Positions 1-8,590 of a DNA stretch of 64,000 nucleotides are shown piece by piece; the stretch's first letter is position 1, and each line of letters opens with the position of its first letter. Position numbers and translations under genes: made by a program. Source of the stretch: DASUSH01 sp036375215 (lineage in GTDB: Bacteria; Actinomycetota; Thermoleophilia; Solirubrobacterales; 70-9); the NCBI GenBank assembly GCA_036375215.1, contig DASUSH010000035.1:1-64000 (forward strand). Direction: 5' to 3'. The notes under the pieces were generated by a model. That model was not told the DNA's origin. It was given only the letters and a program-made list of their open reading frames with translations, and did not search any database.

Positions 1-128
1 GCGTCGTCGACGACGATCACCTCGTCGACCCAGTCGCGCGGGATCTGCGCGACGAGCGGCTCGATCGTCCGCGCCGCGTTCAGGGCGGGCATGACGACCG
101 CCACCTTGGCGCCGGCGAGCTCAGACAC
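1..128 (-). CDS. Family 2 glycosyltransferase, N-terminal fragment (runs off left edge)
   Basis: Only about 42 residues are present, read on the minus strand from a GTG at 128. They show the start of a GT-A fold: a first beta strand (AKVAVVMPALNAA), then a helix, then VDEVIVVDDA, the usual nucleotide-binding entry of GT2 enzymes. Such enzymes transfer a sugar from a nucleotide or polyprenyl-phosphate donor at the inner membrane face. The GTG overlaps the stop of the upstream methyltransferase gene by 8 bp, so the two are probably translated together. Acceptor and donor cannot be told from this fragment. Confidence 0.8.
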   Translation of the reverse strand, partial: MSELAGAKVAVVMPALNAARTIEPLVAQIPRDWVDEVIVVDD

Positions 129-1071
129 GGCGGGCCTCGACGTAGGTGCTGCCGCCGCGCCCGAGCGCGGCCTCGAGCAGGGCCGCTGCCACGGCGACCG
201 GAAGCAGGATCGACCCGGCGGCGAGGGCGGCGGCGCGCCGCGGCGCGCGCAGCGGCCGTTCGCGCGCCCCGCCTCGGCGGATCGCCGCGTAGAGGTCGAG
301 GGCACCGGGGAGCGCGCCGACGAGCCCGTGCAGCCAGCCGAAGACCGCCTGCCCGCCGCGCAGCGGGCTCGTGCGCTCCACCCGCAGGCCGAGCCCGGTG
401 AGGCGGTCGCGGAGCGCCCCCTCGGGGACGTGAACGAGGTGGCGCGGGAAGTCGAGCGCGAGCCAGCGATCGCCGAAGACGGCGGCCTGCAGGCTGGCGG
501 CGTTCGGCATCGCGACCACGAGCAGGCCGTTCGGGGCGAGCATGCGGGCGGCTTGGTCGAGGGCCGCGCCGGCCCCGCGCAGGTGCTCGAGCGAATGCCA
601 GAAGACGATCGCCGCCCACTCGCCGTCGAGCTCGCCGAGCTCGGCGGCCCGGATGCCGGGCCGCGCCGAGGCTGCGCGCTCGAGCCCGACCGCGGACCGG
701 CCGCGGGCGGCTAGCGCATCGAGCAGGTGCCCGGCGCCGGCGCCAACATCGAGCACGGGCCCGGGGGGCGCGGCCCGGTCGAGGTGGCTCGCGAGCCGGT
801 TCCGCAGGCGCCGCAGGATCGCGTCGCCGGGTCCCGCGAAGCGCCCGGACGCGGGTCGGTACCACCCGCGGTAGGCGCTCTCGAGCTCCGCGTCGGAGGG
901 CAGCGGATCGGTCGTCGCGACCCCGCAGCGCCCGCAGACGGTCCTGCGGCGCAGCCGCCGCGCGCCTGCGCCGAGCTCGGCGCCACACCACTCGCAGCGC
1001 CGCGTGGGACCCCGGCCGAACGCGCCGGAGGCGGGCATCTCGCCGGCTTCTCGGGCCGGGATGGCTGGCAT
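121..1071 (-). CDS. Class I SAM-dependent methyltransferase with N-terminal zinc ribbon
   Basis: The 316-residue product starts at ATG 1071; an earlier start would run into the divergent gene at 1130. Residues about 25-55 hold two CxxC pairs (CEWCGAEL, CGRCG) forming a zinc ribbon, as in sugar and small-molecule C-/O-methyltransferases. The SAM-binding motif I is VLDVGAGAGHLLDAL, followed by the acidic end of strand 2 (GLERA) and a post-motif FWHSLEHL, a pattern typical of the Methyltransf_12/13 group. The C-terminus has a hydrophobic stretch that may contact the membrane. It is coupled by an 8-bp overlap to the downstream GT2 gene, which suggests methylation of a glycan or lipid-linked sugar. 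The substrate is unknown. Confidence 0.82.
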   Translation of the reverse strand: MPAIPAREAGEMPASGAFGRGPTRRCEWCGAELGAGARRLRRRTVCGRCGVATTDPLPSDAELESAYRGWYRPASGRFAGPGDAILRRLRNRLASHLDRAAPPGPVLDVGAGAGHLLDALAARGRSAVGLERAASARPGIRAAELGELDGEWAAIVFWHSLEHLRGAGAALDQAARMLAPNGLLVVAMPNAASLQAAVFGDRWLALDFPRHLVHVPEGALRDRLTGLGLRVERTSPLRGGQAVFGWLHGLVGALPGALDLYAAIRRGGARERPLRAPRRAAALAAGSILLPVAVAAALLEAALGRGGSTYVEARRV

Positions 1072-1129
1072 CGCAGCAGGATAGGAGCAGGCCCGGGGGC
1101 CGGCCTCGAGCGGCGGGGCCCCTACTAAC

Positions 1130-3061
1130 GTGACTGCGACGCCGATGGAATCCAAGCGCGCCGCCCCGCCCCTGCTCGGGGTCCCTCGTTTGCAGGCCCT
1201 CGATCGGGCCCGGGCGCTACTCACCTCGACCTGGACCCTGGGCCTGCTCGTCTTCTGTCTCACGTGGGCCGGCGGCTTCGTCGCGCCGCGGCCGTTCAGC
1301 CTGGACATCTCGACGTACGCCGGTCTCAGCCTCGCCGCCGAGCTCGGCATCGACCACGGCGCCGAGCTCATTTTCAGCTACGGCCCGCTCGGCTTCCTGA
1401 AGACCTATCTCGCCTTCCACGAGTGGCCGGCCCGGCTCGCCGTGCTCTATGGGATCGTGCTGCACCTCGCGCTCTCGGTCAGCCTCGTCTGGGCCGCGCG
1501 GCGCAGCTACCCGCTGCTGCTGGCGCTCGCCGCCGCCCTCGTCGCGGCGCTCCTCATGCGCGGCGACCTCGGCGCCGACGCGGTCCGCACCGACGCCGCC
1601 GTCGTCGGCCTCGCGCTGATCTGGTGCATCGCCGCCCTCGCTCCTGGATCGCCCGCCTGGGTGCGCCGGCTGGTCTTGGTCGGCGGCGGCGCCTTCGCCG
1701 CGATCGAGCTGCTCGCCAAGCTGAACACCGGTCTGGTCGTGCTCGCGCTCGTGGTCGTGACCGCGATCGCTCTGGAGGAGCATCGCCGCCGCAACCTGGG
1801 CATCCTCGGCGCCGTCCTCCTCGGCTCGCTGGTGGCCCTGTGGTTCGCCGCCGGCCAGGGGATCGGCGACGTCGGCCCGTTCCTCTCCGGGAGCTGGGAG
1901 ATCGTCTCCGGCTACTCGAGCGGCGCCCGACTCGAATGGGAGACGCGCGACTTCGACTACGTGCTGGCGCCGGCGATCGTCGCCGTCGTCGGCGCGCTCG
2001 CCTGGCTCGCGACCAAGGGCTGGCCCGGGCCTCGGCGCCTGGCGACCCTCGGGATCCTGGCGATAGTCGCGTTCACCGCCTTCAAGGCCGGCTTCGTATC
2101 CCACGACGAGTTCCACATGGCGACGTTCTTCGCGACGATGCTCGGCGCCTGCATCGCCCTGCCCGTATCGCGGCTCGGGCTGCGGATCGGCGCGGGGCTC
2201 GCGATCGCGGGCATCGCGATCGCCGGCTTCACCCCCGCCTTCGAGGGCTACCCGCTGACCGACCCCACCGAGAACATCCGCACCGGCGCCGAGACCCTCG
2301 CCACGCTTGCCGACCCTGGGCGCCTCGAGGACGAGATCGAGACGAGCCGCGCGGCCGCGGCCGCGGCGTACGGGCTCGACGAGCGGACGCTTGCCGCGCT
2401 CGAGGGCCGCACCGTCCACGTCGATCCGGCCGAGGCCGCGGCGGTCTGGGCGTACGGCCTGCAGTGGCGCCCGGTCCCGGCCTTCCAACCCTACGTCGCC
2501 TGGACCGAGGACCTCGACGATCGCAACGCCGACGCGCTCGAGTCCGCGGGCGCCCCCGAGCGGATCCTGCGCCAGGCGGCCAATCCGCTCGGCCGGTACC
2601 CCGGCTTCGACTCGCCCGCAACGATGGTCGCGATGCTCTGCAACTACGCCCCCCTTCACACGGGCGGCGCGTGGCAGGTCCTGGGCCGCATTCCCGACCG
2701 CTGCGGAGAGCCGCGATCGATCGGCAGCGCGAGCGGAGCCAGCGGCGAGCCCATCGAGGTCCCGCCCGCCGGTCGGGGCGAGCTCGTCGTCGGCCGCGTC
2801 GACGGCGTGCAGGTCGACGGGCTCGAGCGTCTCGAGGCGATGCTCTACCGCCCGGGCGCCCGGCGGGTGAGCTTCGACGAGGGCGACGGCTACGTGTTCA
2901 TCGAGGGCACCGCCGCGAACGGGCTGCTGCTGCGCGCGCCCGAGGGCCTCGACTATCCCGGCGAGTTCGGGCTCGCGCCGAACTCCGACCAGATTCGTTT
3001 CCTCACGCCGGGCACCGACGAGATCACCGTGGACTTCTACGCCGTGCCGATCGGGCGATGA
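1130..3061 (+). CDS. Polytopic membrane protein with extracytoplasmic C-terminal domain, function unknown
   Basis: The 643-residue protein has about ten hydrophobic segments in its first 370 residues, then roughly 270 soluble residues that would lie outside the membrane. The layout (many TM helices, an extracytoplasmic loop after TM1 with FSYGPLGFLKT, and a large C-terminal domain) recalls GT-C glycosyltransferases or O-antigen-type polymerases, but I see no diagnostic motif. The start is GTG 1130; ATG 1145 in the same frame is an alternative. It heads the long plus-strand operon that continues with FkbM and the GT8-like array, and its stop overlaps the next ATG (ATGA), so a role in the same surface glycan is likely by context only. 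Confidence 0.75.
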   Translation: MTATPMESKRAAPPLLGVPRLQALDRARALLTSTWTLGLLVFCLTWAGGFVAPRPFSLDISTYAGLSLAAELGIDHGAELIFSYGPLGFLKTYLAFHEWPARLAVLYGIVLHLALSVSLVWAARRSYPLLLALAAALVAALLMRGDLGADAVRTDAAVVGLALIWCIAALAPGSPAWVRRLVLVGGGAFAAIELLAKLNTGLVVLALVVVTAIALEEHRRRNLGILGAVLLGSLVALWFAAGQGIGDVGPFLSGSWEIVSGYSSGARLEWETRDFDYVLAPAIVAVVGALAWLATKGWPGPRRLATLGILAIVAFTAFKAGFVSHDEFHMATFFATMLGACIALPVSRLGLRIGAGLAIAGIAIAGFTPAFEGYPLTDPTENIRTGAETLATLADPGRLEDEIETSRAAAAAAYGLDERTLAALEGRTVHVDPAEAAAVWAYGLQWRPVPAFQPYVAWTEDLDDRNADALESAGAPERILRQAANPLGRYPGFDSPATMVAMLCNYAPLHTGGAWQVLGRIPDRCGEPRSIGSASGASGEPIEVPPAGRGELVVGRVDGVQVDGLERLEAMLYRPGARRVSFDEGDGYVFIEGTAANGLLLRAPEGLDYPGEFGLAPNSDQIRFLTPGTDEITVDFYAVPIGR

Positions 3062-3819
3062 TCCGCGAGCGATGGCGGGCTCTGCGCGCGCGGCGGCGCG
3101 AGCGACGGATGGCCGCGACCCGACTGCTCGACGCCTTCGCCGCGGCATACCCGCGCGCCTTCTTCATCGAGATCGGGGCCAACGACGGCGTCGAGCAATC
3201 GCACCTGCGTCCTTACATCGAGCGGCTCGATTGGCGCGGCGTCATGGTCGAACCGGCACCGGCGGTGTTCGAGCGGCTGCGCCGCAACTACGCGGCCCAC
3301 GCCGGCGCCGTCGCATTCGAGAACGCCGCGATCACCGATCGCGACGGGACCGTGCCGTTCTACGAGCTCGTCTGGGCGGACGAGGATTCGGAGCGCGTGC
3401 TCGACGTCTTCGGCTCGGTCTCTCCCGACGCCGTGGAGCGCAGCGGCTCGGTCTTCGTGCCGGACGAGAACCGGCGCGTAGTGCGCTCCGAGGTCCGCAG
3501 CCTCACGTTCGCGAGCCTCTGCCGCCGCCATCGGGTCGACGTCATCGACCTGCTCGTGATCGACACCGAAGGCTACGACCACGAGGTCCTCGCCCAGGTC
3601 GACCTCGAGCGCTACCGCCCGGCCCTCGTCGTCTACGAGCACCTCTTCATGGGGGCCGAGCAGCGCGAGGAGTGCCGGGTGCGGCTCGAGCGTCTCGGCT
3701 ACGAGACGCTCTCCGAGCAGCGCGACACCTGGTGTCTCGACCCGCGCGCCGACGAGGGGCTCACCCGGCTTTGGCGCCGGCTGCGCCCGGCGGTCCCGGC
3801 GGACACGATCGGCGGCTAG
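3058..3819 (+). CDS. FkbM family methyltransferase
   Basis: The 253-residue protein carries the two hallmarks of the FkbM family: FIEIGANDGVEQS near the N-terminus (SAM-binding motif I, with the Asn-Asp-Gly typical of FkbM) and LLVIDTEGYDHEVL around residue 170. FkbM enzymes O-methylate hydroxyl groups of polyketides and, very often, sugars in surface polysaccharide loci. The ATG overlaps the preceding stop by ATGA, and its own TAG overlaps the GTG of the first GT8-like gene, so it is embedded in the glycan operon. Methylation of a sugar hydroxyl is the likeliest role; the substrate is inferred from neighbours only. Confidence 0.87.
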   Translation: MIRERWRALRARRRERRMAATRLLDAFAAAYPRAFFIEIGANDGVEQSHLRPYIERLDWRGVMVEPAPAVFERLRRNYAAHAGAVAFENAAITDRDGTVPFYELVWADEDSERVLDVFGSVSPDAVERSGSVFVPDENRRVVRSEVRSLTFASLCRRHRVDVIDLLVIDTEGYDHEVLAQVDLERYRPALVVYEHLFMGAEQREECRVRLERLGYETLSEQRDTWCLDPRADEGLTRLWRRLRPAVPADTIGG

Positions 3820-4739
3820 TGGCACGCGGGGCCTGTTTCTACCTCGTCTCGAGCGCGCCCTACTTCGTCGGCGCAATCGGGCTCGTCAACTCGCTGCGCC
3901 TGCACGGCCACGACGAGCCGATCTTCGCCCTCGACTGCGGGCTCTCACGAGTTCAGGCGGAGGCCCTCGGCGCGGAGGCGACGGTCGTGCCGGCGCCACC
4001 GGGACGCGAGCCCTACACGCTGAAGGCCGTGCTGCCGCTCGAGCGCCCCGCCGACGTCATGGTCCTGCTCGACACCGACATGATCGTCACCCGCCGGCTC
4101 GACCCGTTGCTCGCCGAGGCCGCGGCGGGCCGGATCGTCGCCTTCCGCAACAACTCCGATCGTTTCGTGCCCGAGTGGGCGGAGCTGCTCGGCCTCGACG
4201 CGCTGCGGCGCCGCCCCTACGTCTGCTCGGGCCTCGTCGCCGCGGCCCGCTCGCCCGGCGAGGAGGTCCTCGGGGCGATCGAGGAGGGCCAGGGCCGGAT
4301 CGACTACGACCGCTCCTACTTCGGCCACCACGACGCCTCCTACCCCCTGCTCTACGCCGACCAGGACATCCTCAACGCCGCCCTCGCCGGGCTCTGCGAC
4401 GACGAGCAGGTGGTCGCGCTCGACGCCCGGCTCGCGCCGATGATCCCGTTCGAGGGGGTCGAGCTGATCGACGTGGCGACGTTGCGCTGCGCCTACGCCG
4501 ACGGCACCGAGCCCTACCTCCTGCATCACTCGCTCTCCCCGAAGCCATGGCAGCACCCCGCCTACGAGGGCGTCTACGCGCGCCTCCTGCGACGCCTGCT
4601 GACGGGCGATGATGTCGCGATCAGGCTGCCCGAGGAAGAGATCCCGCGCTGGCTTCGCGCCGGCGCGCTGCCCGCCGCCGAGCGGCTGGCGGTGAAGGCC
4701 CGGCAGCAGCTCCGCTGGCGGCTCGGAGGCTCGCCGTGA
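3819..4739 (+). CDS. GT8-like glycosyltransferase, array copy 1
   Basis: The 306-residue protein is the first of eight paralogues. It opens with FYLVSSAPYFVGAIGLVNSL, the GT8-type pattern in which a nucleotide-sugar-binding strand leads into a helix. The metal-binding DxD is LLDTDM (residues 85-87). Residues 180-186 (ADQDILN) match the GT8 DQD-x-LN acceptor/donor loop, and HH...KPW near residue 240 matches the C-terminal metal-binding HxxGxxKPW region in a looser form. Members of GT8 are retaining galactosyl- or glucosyltransferases in LPS, glycogenin and similar systems. The GTG start shares bases with the FkbM stop (TAGTG). The sugar added is unknown. Confidence 0.8.
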   Translation: MARGACFYLVSSAPYFVGAIGLVNSLRLHGHDEPIFALDCGLSRVQAEALGAEATVVPAPPGREPYTLKAVLPLERPADVMVLLDTDMIVTRRLDPLLAEAAAGRIVAFRNNSDRFVPEWAELLGLDALRRRPYVCSGLVAAARSPGEEVLGAIEEGQGRIDYDRSYFGHHDASYPLLYADQDILNAALAGLCDDEQVVALDARLAPMIPFEGVELIDVATLRCAYADGTEPYLLHHSLSPKPWQHPAYEGVYARLLRRLLTGDDVAIRLPEEEIPRWLRAGALPAAERLAVKARQQLRWRLGGSP

Positions 4740-5719
4740 GCGGCGGCCGGGATCCCGGGACGGCTCCGGGAGCGGCGTTCTACTGCGTGGCCGACGAGCG
4801 CTACTTCGTCGGCGCGGTCAGCCTCGTGAACTCACTCCGCCTCCTCGGCCACCGCGAGCCGATCCACGTCCTCGACTGCGGGCTGACCGAGCCCCAGCGC
4901 GAGCTGCTCGCCGCGCAGGCGACCCTTCACTCCGCGCGTGGTGACTCCCCGCCATGGCTGCTGAAGACGGAGGCGCCGCTCGCGGCACCGGCCGAGGCGA
5001 TGATCCTGCTCGACACCGACATGGTCGCGACGCGCTCGCTACGCCCGCTCGCCGAGCGCGCCGTCGAGGGCCGGATCGTCGTGTTCGCCAATCCGGTGCA
5101 GCGACGGACGGATGGCTGGGGAGAGCTGCTCGGGCTCGGGCCGATGCGCGGGATGCCGTACGTGAGCTCGGCGGCGATCGCCGCCGAGGGCGAGCTCGGA
5201 GGGCGCATCCTCAACCTCCTCTCCGATCTTCAGGGGCACGTCGACTTCGATCGGACCTGGTGGCGGGCGGGCGAAAGCGACTACCCATGGCTCTATGCCG
5301 ACCAGGACATCCTGAACGCGATCCTGGCGACCCGCGTGGACGAAGACCGAATCGACGTCCTCGACGAGCAGCTCGCCCCCACGCCGCCCTTTTCAGGCCT
5401 GCGGCTTCTCGACGAACAGGGGCTGCGCTGCGCCTACGCGGACGGGACCGAGCCGTACCTCGTCCATCACCACGTCGTGAAGCCCTGGCTTCAGCCGACC
5501 CACCACGGGATCTACTCTCGACTGATGCGAAGGCTCCTGATCGGGCCGGACCTGGCGATCCGGGTCCCCGAGGCCGAGATCCCGCCCCACATGCGCGGCG
5601 GCATCCGTGCCTGGGCGCTGCGGGCCCGCGTCAACGCCCGCGAACGCGTGCGCTGGCACGTCCGCGAGCCGCTTGCGGCGCGCGTCCGGGGCCGCGGCGC
5701 GGACGGCCGAAAGGGCTGA
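4736..5719 (+). CDS. GT8-like glycosyltransferase, array copy 2
   Basis: The 327-residue paralogue is the longest of the array. The conserved blocks are all present: FYCVADERYFVGAVSLVNSL at the N-terminus, DxD in ILLDTDM, the YADQDILNA loop, CAYADGTEPYLVHHH and KPWL. It has an N-terminal extension of about 12 residues before the core and a basic, Arg-rich C-terminal tail that could bind the membrane surface. The GTG overlaps the stop of copy 1 by 4 bp (GTGA). All catalytic signatures are intact, so this is not a decayed duplicate. Confidence 0.8.
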   Translation: MSGGRDPGTAPGAAFYCVADERYFVGAVSLVNSLRLLGHREPIHVLDCGLTEPQRELLAAQATLHSARGDSPPWLLKTEAPLAAPAEAMILLDTDMVATRSLRPLAERAVEGRIVVFANPVQRRTDGWGELLGLGPMRGMPYVSSAAIAAEGELGGRILNLLSDLQGHVDFDRTWWRAGESDYPWLYADQDILNAILATRVDEDRIDVLDEQLAPTPPFSGLRLLDEQGLRCAYADGTEPYLVHHHVVKPWLQPTHHGIYSRLMRRLLIGPDLAIRVPEAEIPPHMRGGIRAWALRARVNARERVRWHVREPLAARVRGRGADGRKG

Positions 5720-5724
5720 CGACG

Positions 5725-6672
5725 ATGGACCGCGCCGCCTTCTACACCGTCGCCGACGCGCGCTATTTCCTCGGAGCGGTCGGGCTGATCAATTCGCTGC
5801 GCCTCGTCGGCCACGACGAGCCCATCCACGTCCTCGACATCGGCCTCACCGAGCGCCAGCGGGAGCTGCTCGACGCCGAGGTGAACCTCATCGAAGGGCC
5901 TGCCGAGATCCCCGGGAACCTGCTGAAGGGGATCGCCCCCCGGCGCCATCCCGCGAGCTCGATGGTCCTCGCCGACGCCGACGTGATCGTCACCCGTCGC
6001 CTCGCCGATCTGATCGACAGCGCGGCGGATGGCAACGCGCTCGCCTTCGGGACCGGGATGGAGCGCTCGATGCCCCAGTGGGGCGAACTCCTCGGCGGCG
6101 ACGTTCGGCCCACGCCCTACCTGTGCTCGGCGCTCGTCTTTTGCGGAGGATCACTCGGCGACGAGATCGTGCGGGTGCTCGACGACCACGCCGGGGACGT
6201 CGACTGGGAGCTCACCTACTGGCGCCAGAACGTCGACGAATATCCTTATGTTCACGCCGACCAGGACCTGATGAACGCCGCGCTCTCGACTCGCGCCGAC
6301 CCCACGCGGGTGACCGAGCTCGACGGCAGGCTTCTCGCCTCGCCCCCGTTCGCCGGGCTTCGGGTCGAGGACGAGCGGACGCTGCGCTGCGCGTATGCCG
6401 ACGGCTCCGAGCCTCTGGGCATCCACCACTGGAACGCGAAACCCTGGCTCGAGCGCACCCATCACGGGGTCTACTCGCGCCTCTTGCGCAGGCTTCTCGT
6501 CGGGCCGGACGTCGCGATCCGCGTCCCCGACGACCAGATCCCGCTGCGCCTTCGCACCGGGCCATTCGCGTGGGCAGAGCGGACGGCGGTGAATGCCCGC
6601 GAGCGGCTGCGCTGGCACGTCGCGGCGCCGCTTGCCGCGCGGGCGAGAAGGGCGCGCGGCGCTGCGCCGTGA
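5725..6672 (+). CDS. GT8-like glycosyltransferase, array copy 3 (most divergent motifs)
   Basis: The 315-residue paralogue starts at ATG 5725, the only member separated from its upstream neighbour by a gap (5 bp) rather than an overlap. The DxD region reads VLADADV, so the second Asp is kept but the preceding residues differ from other copies. The loop is HADQDLMNA, and the C-terminal metal region is IHHWNAKPWL. The central part has GNLLKGIAPRRHP instead of the usual PPWLLKTIAP. These changes are at positions that would touch donor or acceptor and suggest a different specificity. The C-terminus is again Arg-rich. Confidence 0.78.
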   Translation: MDRAAFYTVADARYFLGAVGLINSLRLVGHDEPIHVLDIGLTERQRELLDAEVNLIEGPAEIPGNLLKGIAPRRHPASSMVLADADVIVTRRLADLIDSAADGNALAFGTGMERSMPQWGELLGGDVRPTPYLCSALVFCGGSLGDEIVRVLDDHAGDVDWELTYWRQNVDEYPYVHADQDLMNAALSTRADPTRVTELDGRLLASPPFAGLRVEDERTLRCAYADGSEPLGIHHWNAKPWLERTHHGVYSRLLRRLLVGPDVAIRVPDDQIPLRLRTGPFAWAERTAVNARERLRWHVAAPLAARARRARGAAP

Positions 6673-7619
6673 AGACCGCGTTCTACTGCGTCGCCGACGC
6701 GCGTTACTTCCTCGGAGCGGTCGGGACGATCAACTCGCTGCGGATCGTCGGGCACACCGAGCCCGTCGTCCTGCTCGACTGCGGGCTGACCGCGGCCCAG
6801 CGCGACCTGCTCGCCCCGCACGCGACCCTGGTCGACGCGCCCGTCGACTCGCCTCCGACCCTGCTGAAGACGATCGCCCCCCGCGAGCGGCCCGCCGAGA
6901 CGATGGTCCTGATCGACACGGACATGATCGTCACGCGCTCGCTCGACGCGATCGTCGACGAGGCCGCCCGCGGCCGCGTCGTCGCGTTTCGGAACGACAT
7001 GGACCGCCACGTCGCGGAATGGGGCGAGGCCCTCGGTCTCGGACGCCTGCCCCGCCGGCCATACCTCGCCTTCGCGCTCGTCTGCATGGATCGTGGACTC
7101 GCGCAGCCGGTGCTCGGCCGGGTGGCGGAGCTTCAGGGGCGGATCGACATCGACCGCACCATGTGGGGACGCGACGAGCCCGGCTACCCGCTGCGTTACG
7201 CCGACCAGGACGTCTTGAACGCGGTGCTCGCGGACGAGGTCGACGGGGAGCTCGTCACGGCGCACGACGCGCGCCTGACACCCGTGCCGCCGTTCCCGGG
7301 CGTCGAGCTCCGCGACGCGGCGACCCTCCGCTGCGCCTACGCGGACGGCACCGAGCCCTACGCCCTTCACCATTTCATCGTGAAGCCCTGGCTCGAGCGT
7401 ACCCACCACGGGATCTACTCGCGGCTCCTGCACCGCTGCCTCGCCGGCCCGGACCTGGCGATCCGGGTCCCCGCCGAGATGGTCCCGCTGCGGTTCCGGC
7501 GCGGGCCCCTGGCCTACCTCGAGCGCAAGCGCGTGAACGCCGGGCAGCGGCTGCGCTGGCACGTCCGCGAGCCCCTCGCCGCCCGGCTGCGCGGACCGGG
7601 AAGGGAGAGCGGCGGATGA
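6669..7619 (+). CDS. GT8-like glycosyltransferase, array copy 4
   Basis: The 316-residue paralogue starts at a GTG that overlaps the stop of copy 3 (GTGA). It carries FYCVADARYFLGAVGTINSL, DxD in VLIDTDM, YADQDVLNA and LHHFIVKPWL. Where most copies have YVSSGL, it has YLAFALV, so one face of the active site is more hydrophobic. The tail (about 45 residues) is rich in Arg, as in the other members. Function by family: transfer of a hexose from a nucleotide donor to a growing glycan in the cytoplasm. The exact reaction is unknown. Confidence 0.79.
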   Translation: MKTAFYCVADARYFLGAVGTINSLRIVGHTEPVVLLDCGLTAAQRDLLAPHATLVDAPVDSPPTLLKTIAPRERPAETMVLIDTDMIVTRSLDAIVDEAARGRVVAFRNDMDRHVAEWGEALGLGRLPRRPYLAFALVCMDRGLAQPVLGRVAELQGRIDIDRTMWGRDEPGYPLRYADQDVLNAVLADEVDGELVTAHDARLTPVPPFPGVELRDAATLRCAYADGTEPYALHHFIVKPWLERTHHGIYSRLLHRCLAGPDLAIRVPAEMVPLRFRRGPLAYLERKRVNAGQRLRWHVREPLAARLRGPGRESGG

Positions 7620-8590
7620 GCGCTGCGGCGTTCTACTGCGTCGCAGACGAGCGCTTCTTCCTGGGCGCCGTCGGGATGATCAACTCGCTGCGTCTCGTCG
7701 GCCACGGCGAGCCCGTGTACGTCCTCGACTGCGGGCTCACCCTCGCCCAGCGCGAGCGGCTCTCGGCGGAGGCGGTCGTCGTCCCGGGGCCGGCGGACTC
7801 TCCTCCCTGGCTGCTCAAGACGATCGCGCCCCTCGCCCATCCCGCCGAGGTCGCGGTCCTGATCGACGCCGACATGATCGCGACCCGCTCACTCCTGCCG
7901 CTGATCGAGCAGGCCGCCGGCGGACGGGTGATCGCGTTCGAGAACTACGCCGACCGATTCTGCCCGGACTGGAGCGACCTCCTGGACCTCGGCCCTCTGC
8001 GCCGCCGCCCGTATGTGTCCTCCGGCCTCGTCGCGCTCGGCGGCGAGGAGCGCGGCCGGGTGCTGGAGCTGCTCGATGACCGCCAGCGCCGGGTCGACAT
8101 CGAGCTCGGGTTCTATGGGCGCAAGGTCGCCGGCTATCCGTTCACGTATCCCGAGCAGGACGTCCTGAACGCGATCCTGATGAGCCAGGAGGGGCCCGAT
8201 CGCGTGACCCGCCTCGGCAACGAGCTGGCCCCCAACCCGCCGTTCCGCGGGCTGCGGCTCCGCGACCCGGCGACGCTGCGTTGCTCGTTTCGCGACGGCA
8301 CCGAGCCCTACGTCGTCCACCACTTCGTGCGCAAGCCGTGGCTCGAGCCGACCTACACCAGCGTCTACTCGCGCCTGCTCTCCCGGCTGCTCCTCGCGGC
8401 CGACGGCGCGATCCGCGTCCCGGACACCGACGTCCCGCTCTGGCTGCGCCGGGGGCCGCGGGCGCGCTGGGCGCGCGCATGGGCGAGCGCCAAGGACCTG
8501 CCGCGCTGGCACCTCGGGGACCGGCTCCCGGCGCCGATCGGCACGCGGATCGAGGCCGCGAGGCGCCGCCGCCGGGCCCGCGACCGATGA
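7616..8590 (+). CDS. GT8-like glycosyltransferase, array copy 5
   Basis: The 324-residue paralogue begins at an ATG overlapping the stop of copy 4 (ATGA). It shows FYCVADERFFLGAVGMINSL, DxD in VLIDADM, YPEQDVLNA (Glu replaces the first Asp of the DQD loop) and VHHFVRKPWL. It shares the YPEQD variant, and a stretch reading VLELLDDRQRR, with copy 7, so these two look like the closest pair in the array. The C-terminal tail is strongly basic. Confidence 0.79.
   Translation: MSAAAFYCVADERFFLGAVGMINSLRLVGHGEPVYVLDCGLTLAQRERLSAEAVVVPGPADSPPWLLKTIAPLAHPAEVAVLIDADMIATRSLLPLIEQAAGGRVIAFENYADRFCPDWSDLLDLGPLRRRPYVSSGLVALGGEERGRVLELLDDRQRRVDIELGFYGRKVAGYPFTYPEQDVLNAILMSQEGPDRVTRLGNELAPNPPFRGLRLRDPATLRCSFRDGTEPYVVHHFVRKPWLEPTYTSVYSRLLSRLLLAADGAIRVPDTDVPLWLRRGPRARWARAWASAKDLPRWHLGDRLPAPIGTRIEAARRRRRARDR

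Noticed and set aside
121..3148. Long open frames on both strands antisense to the methyltransferase and membrane-protein genes
   Set aside because: They are Arg/Ala/Pro-rich with no domains or ribosome sites, as expected of shadow frames in GC-rich DNA.
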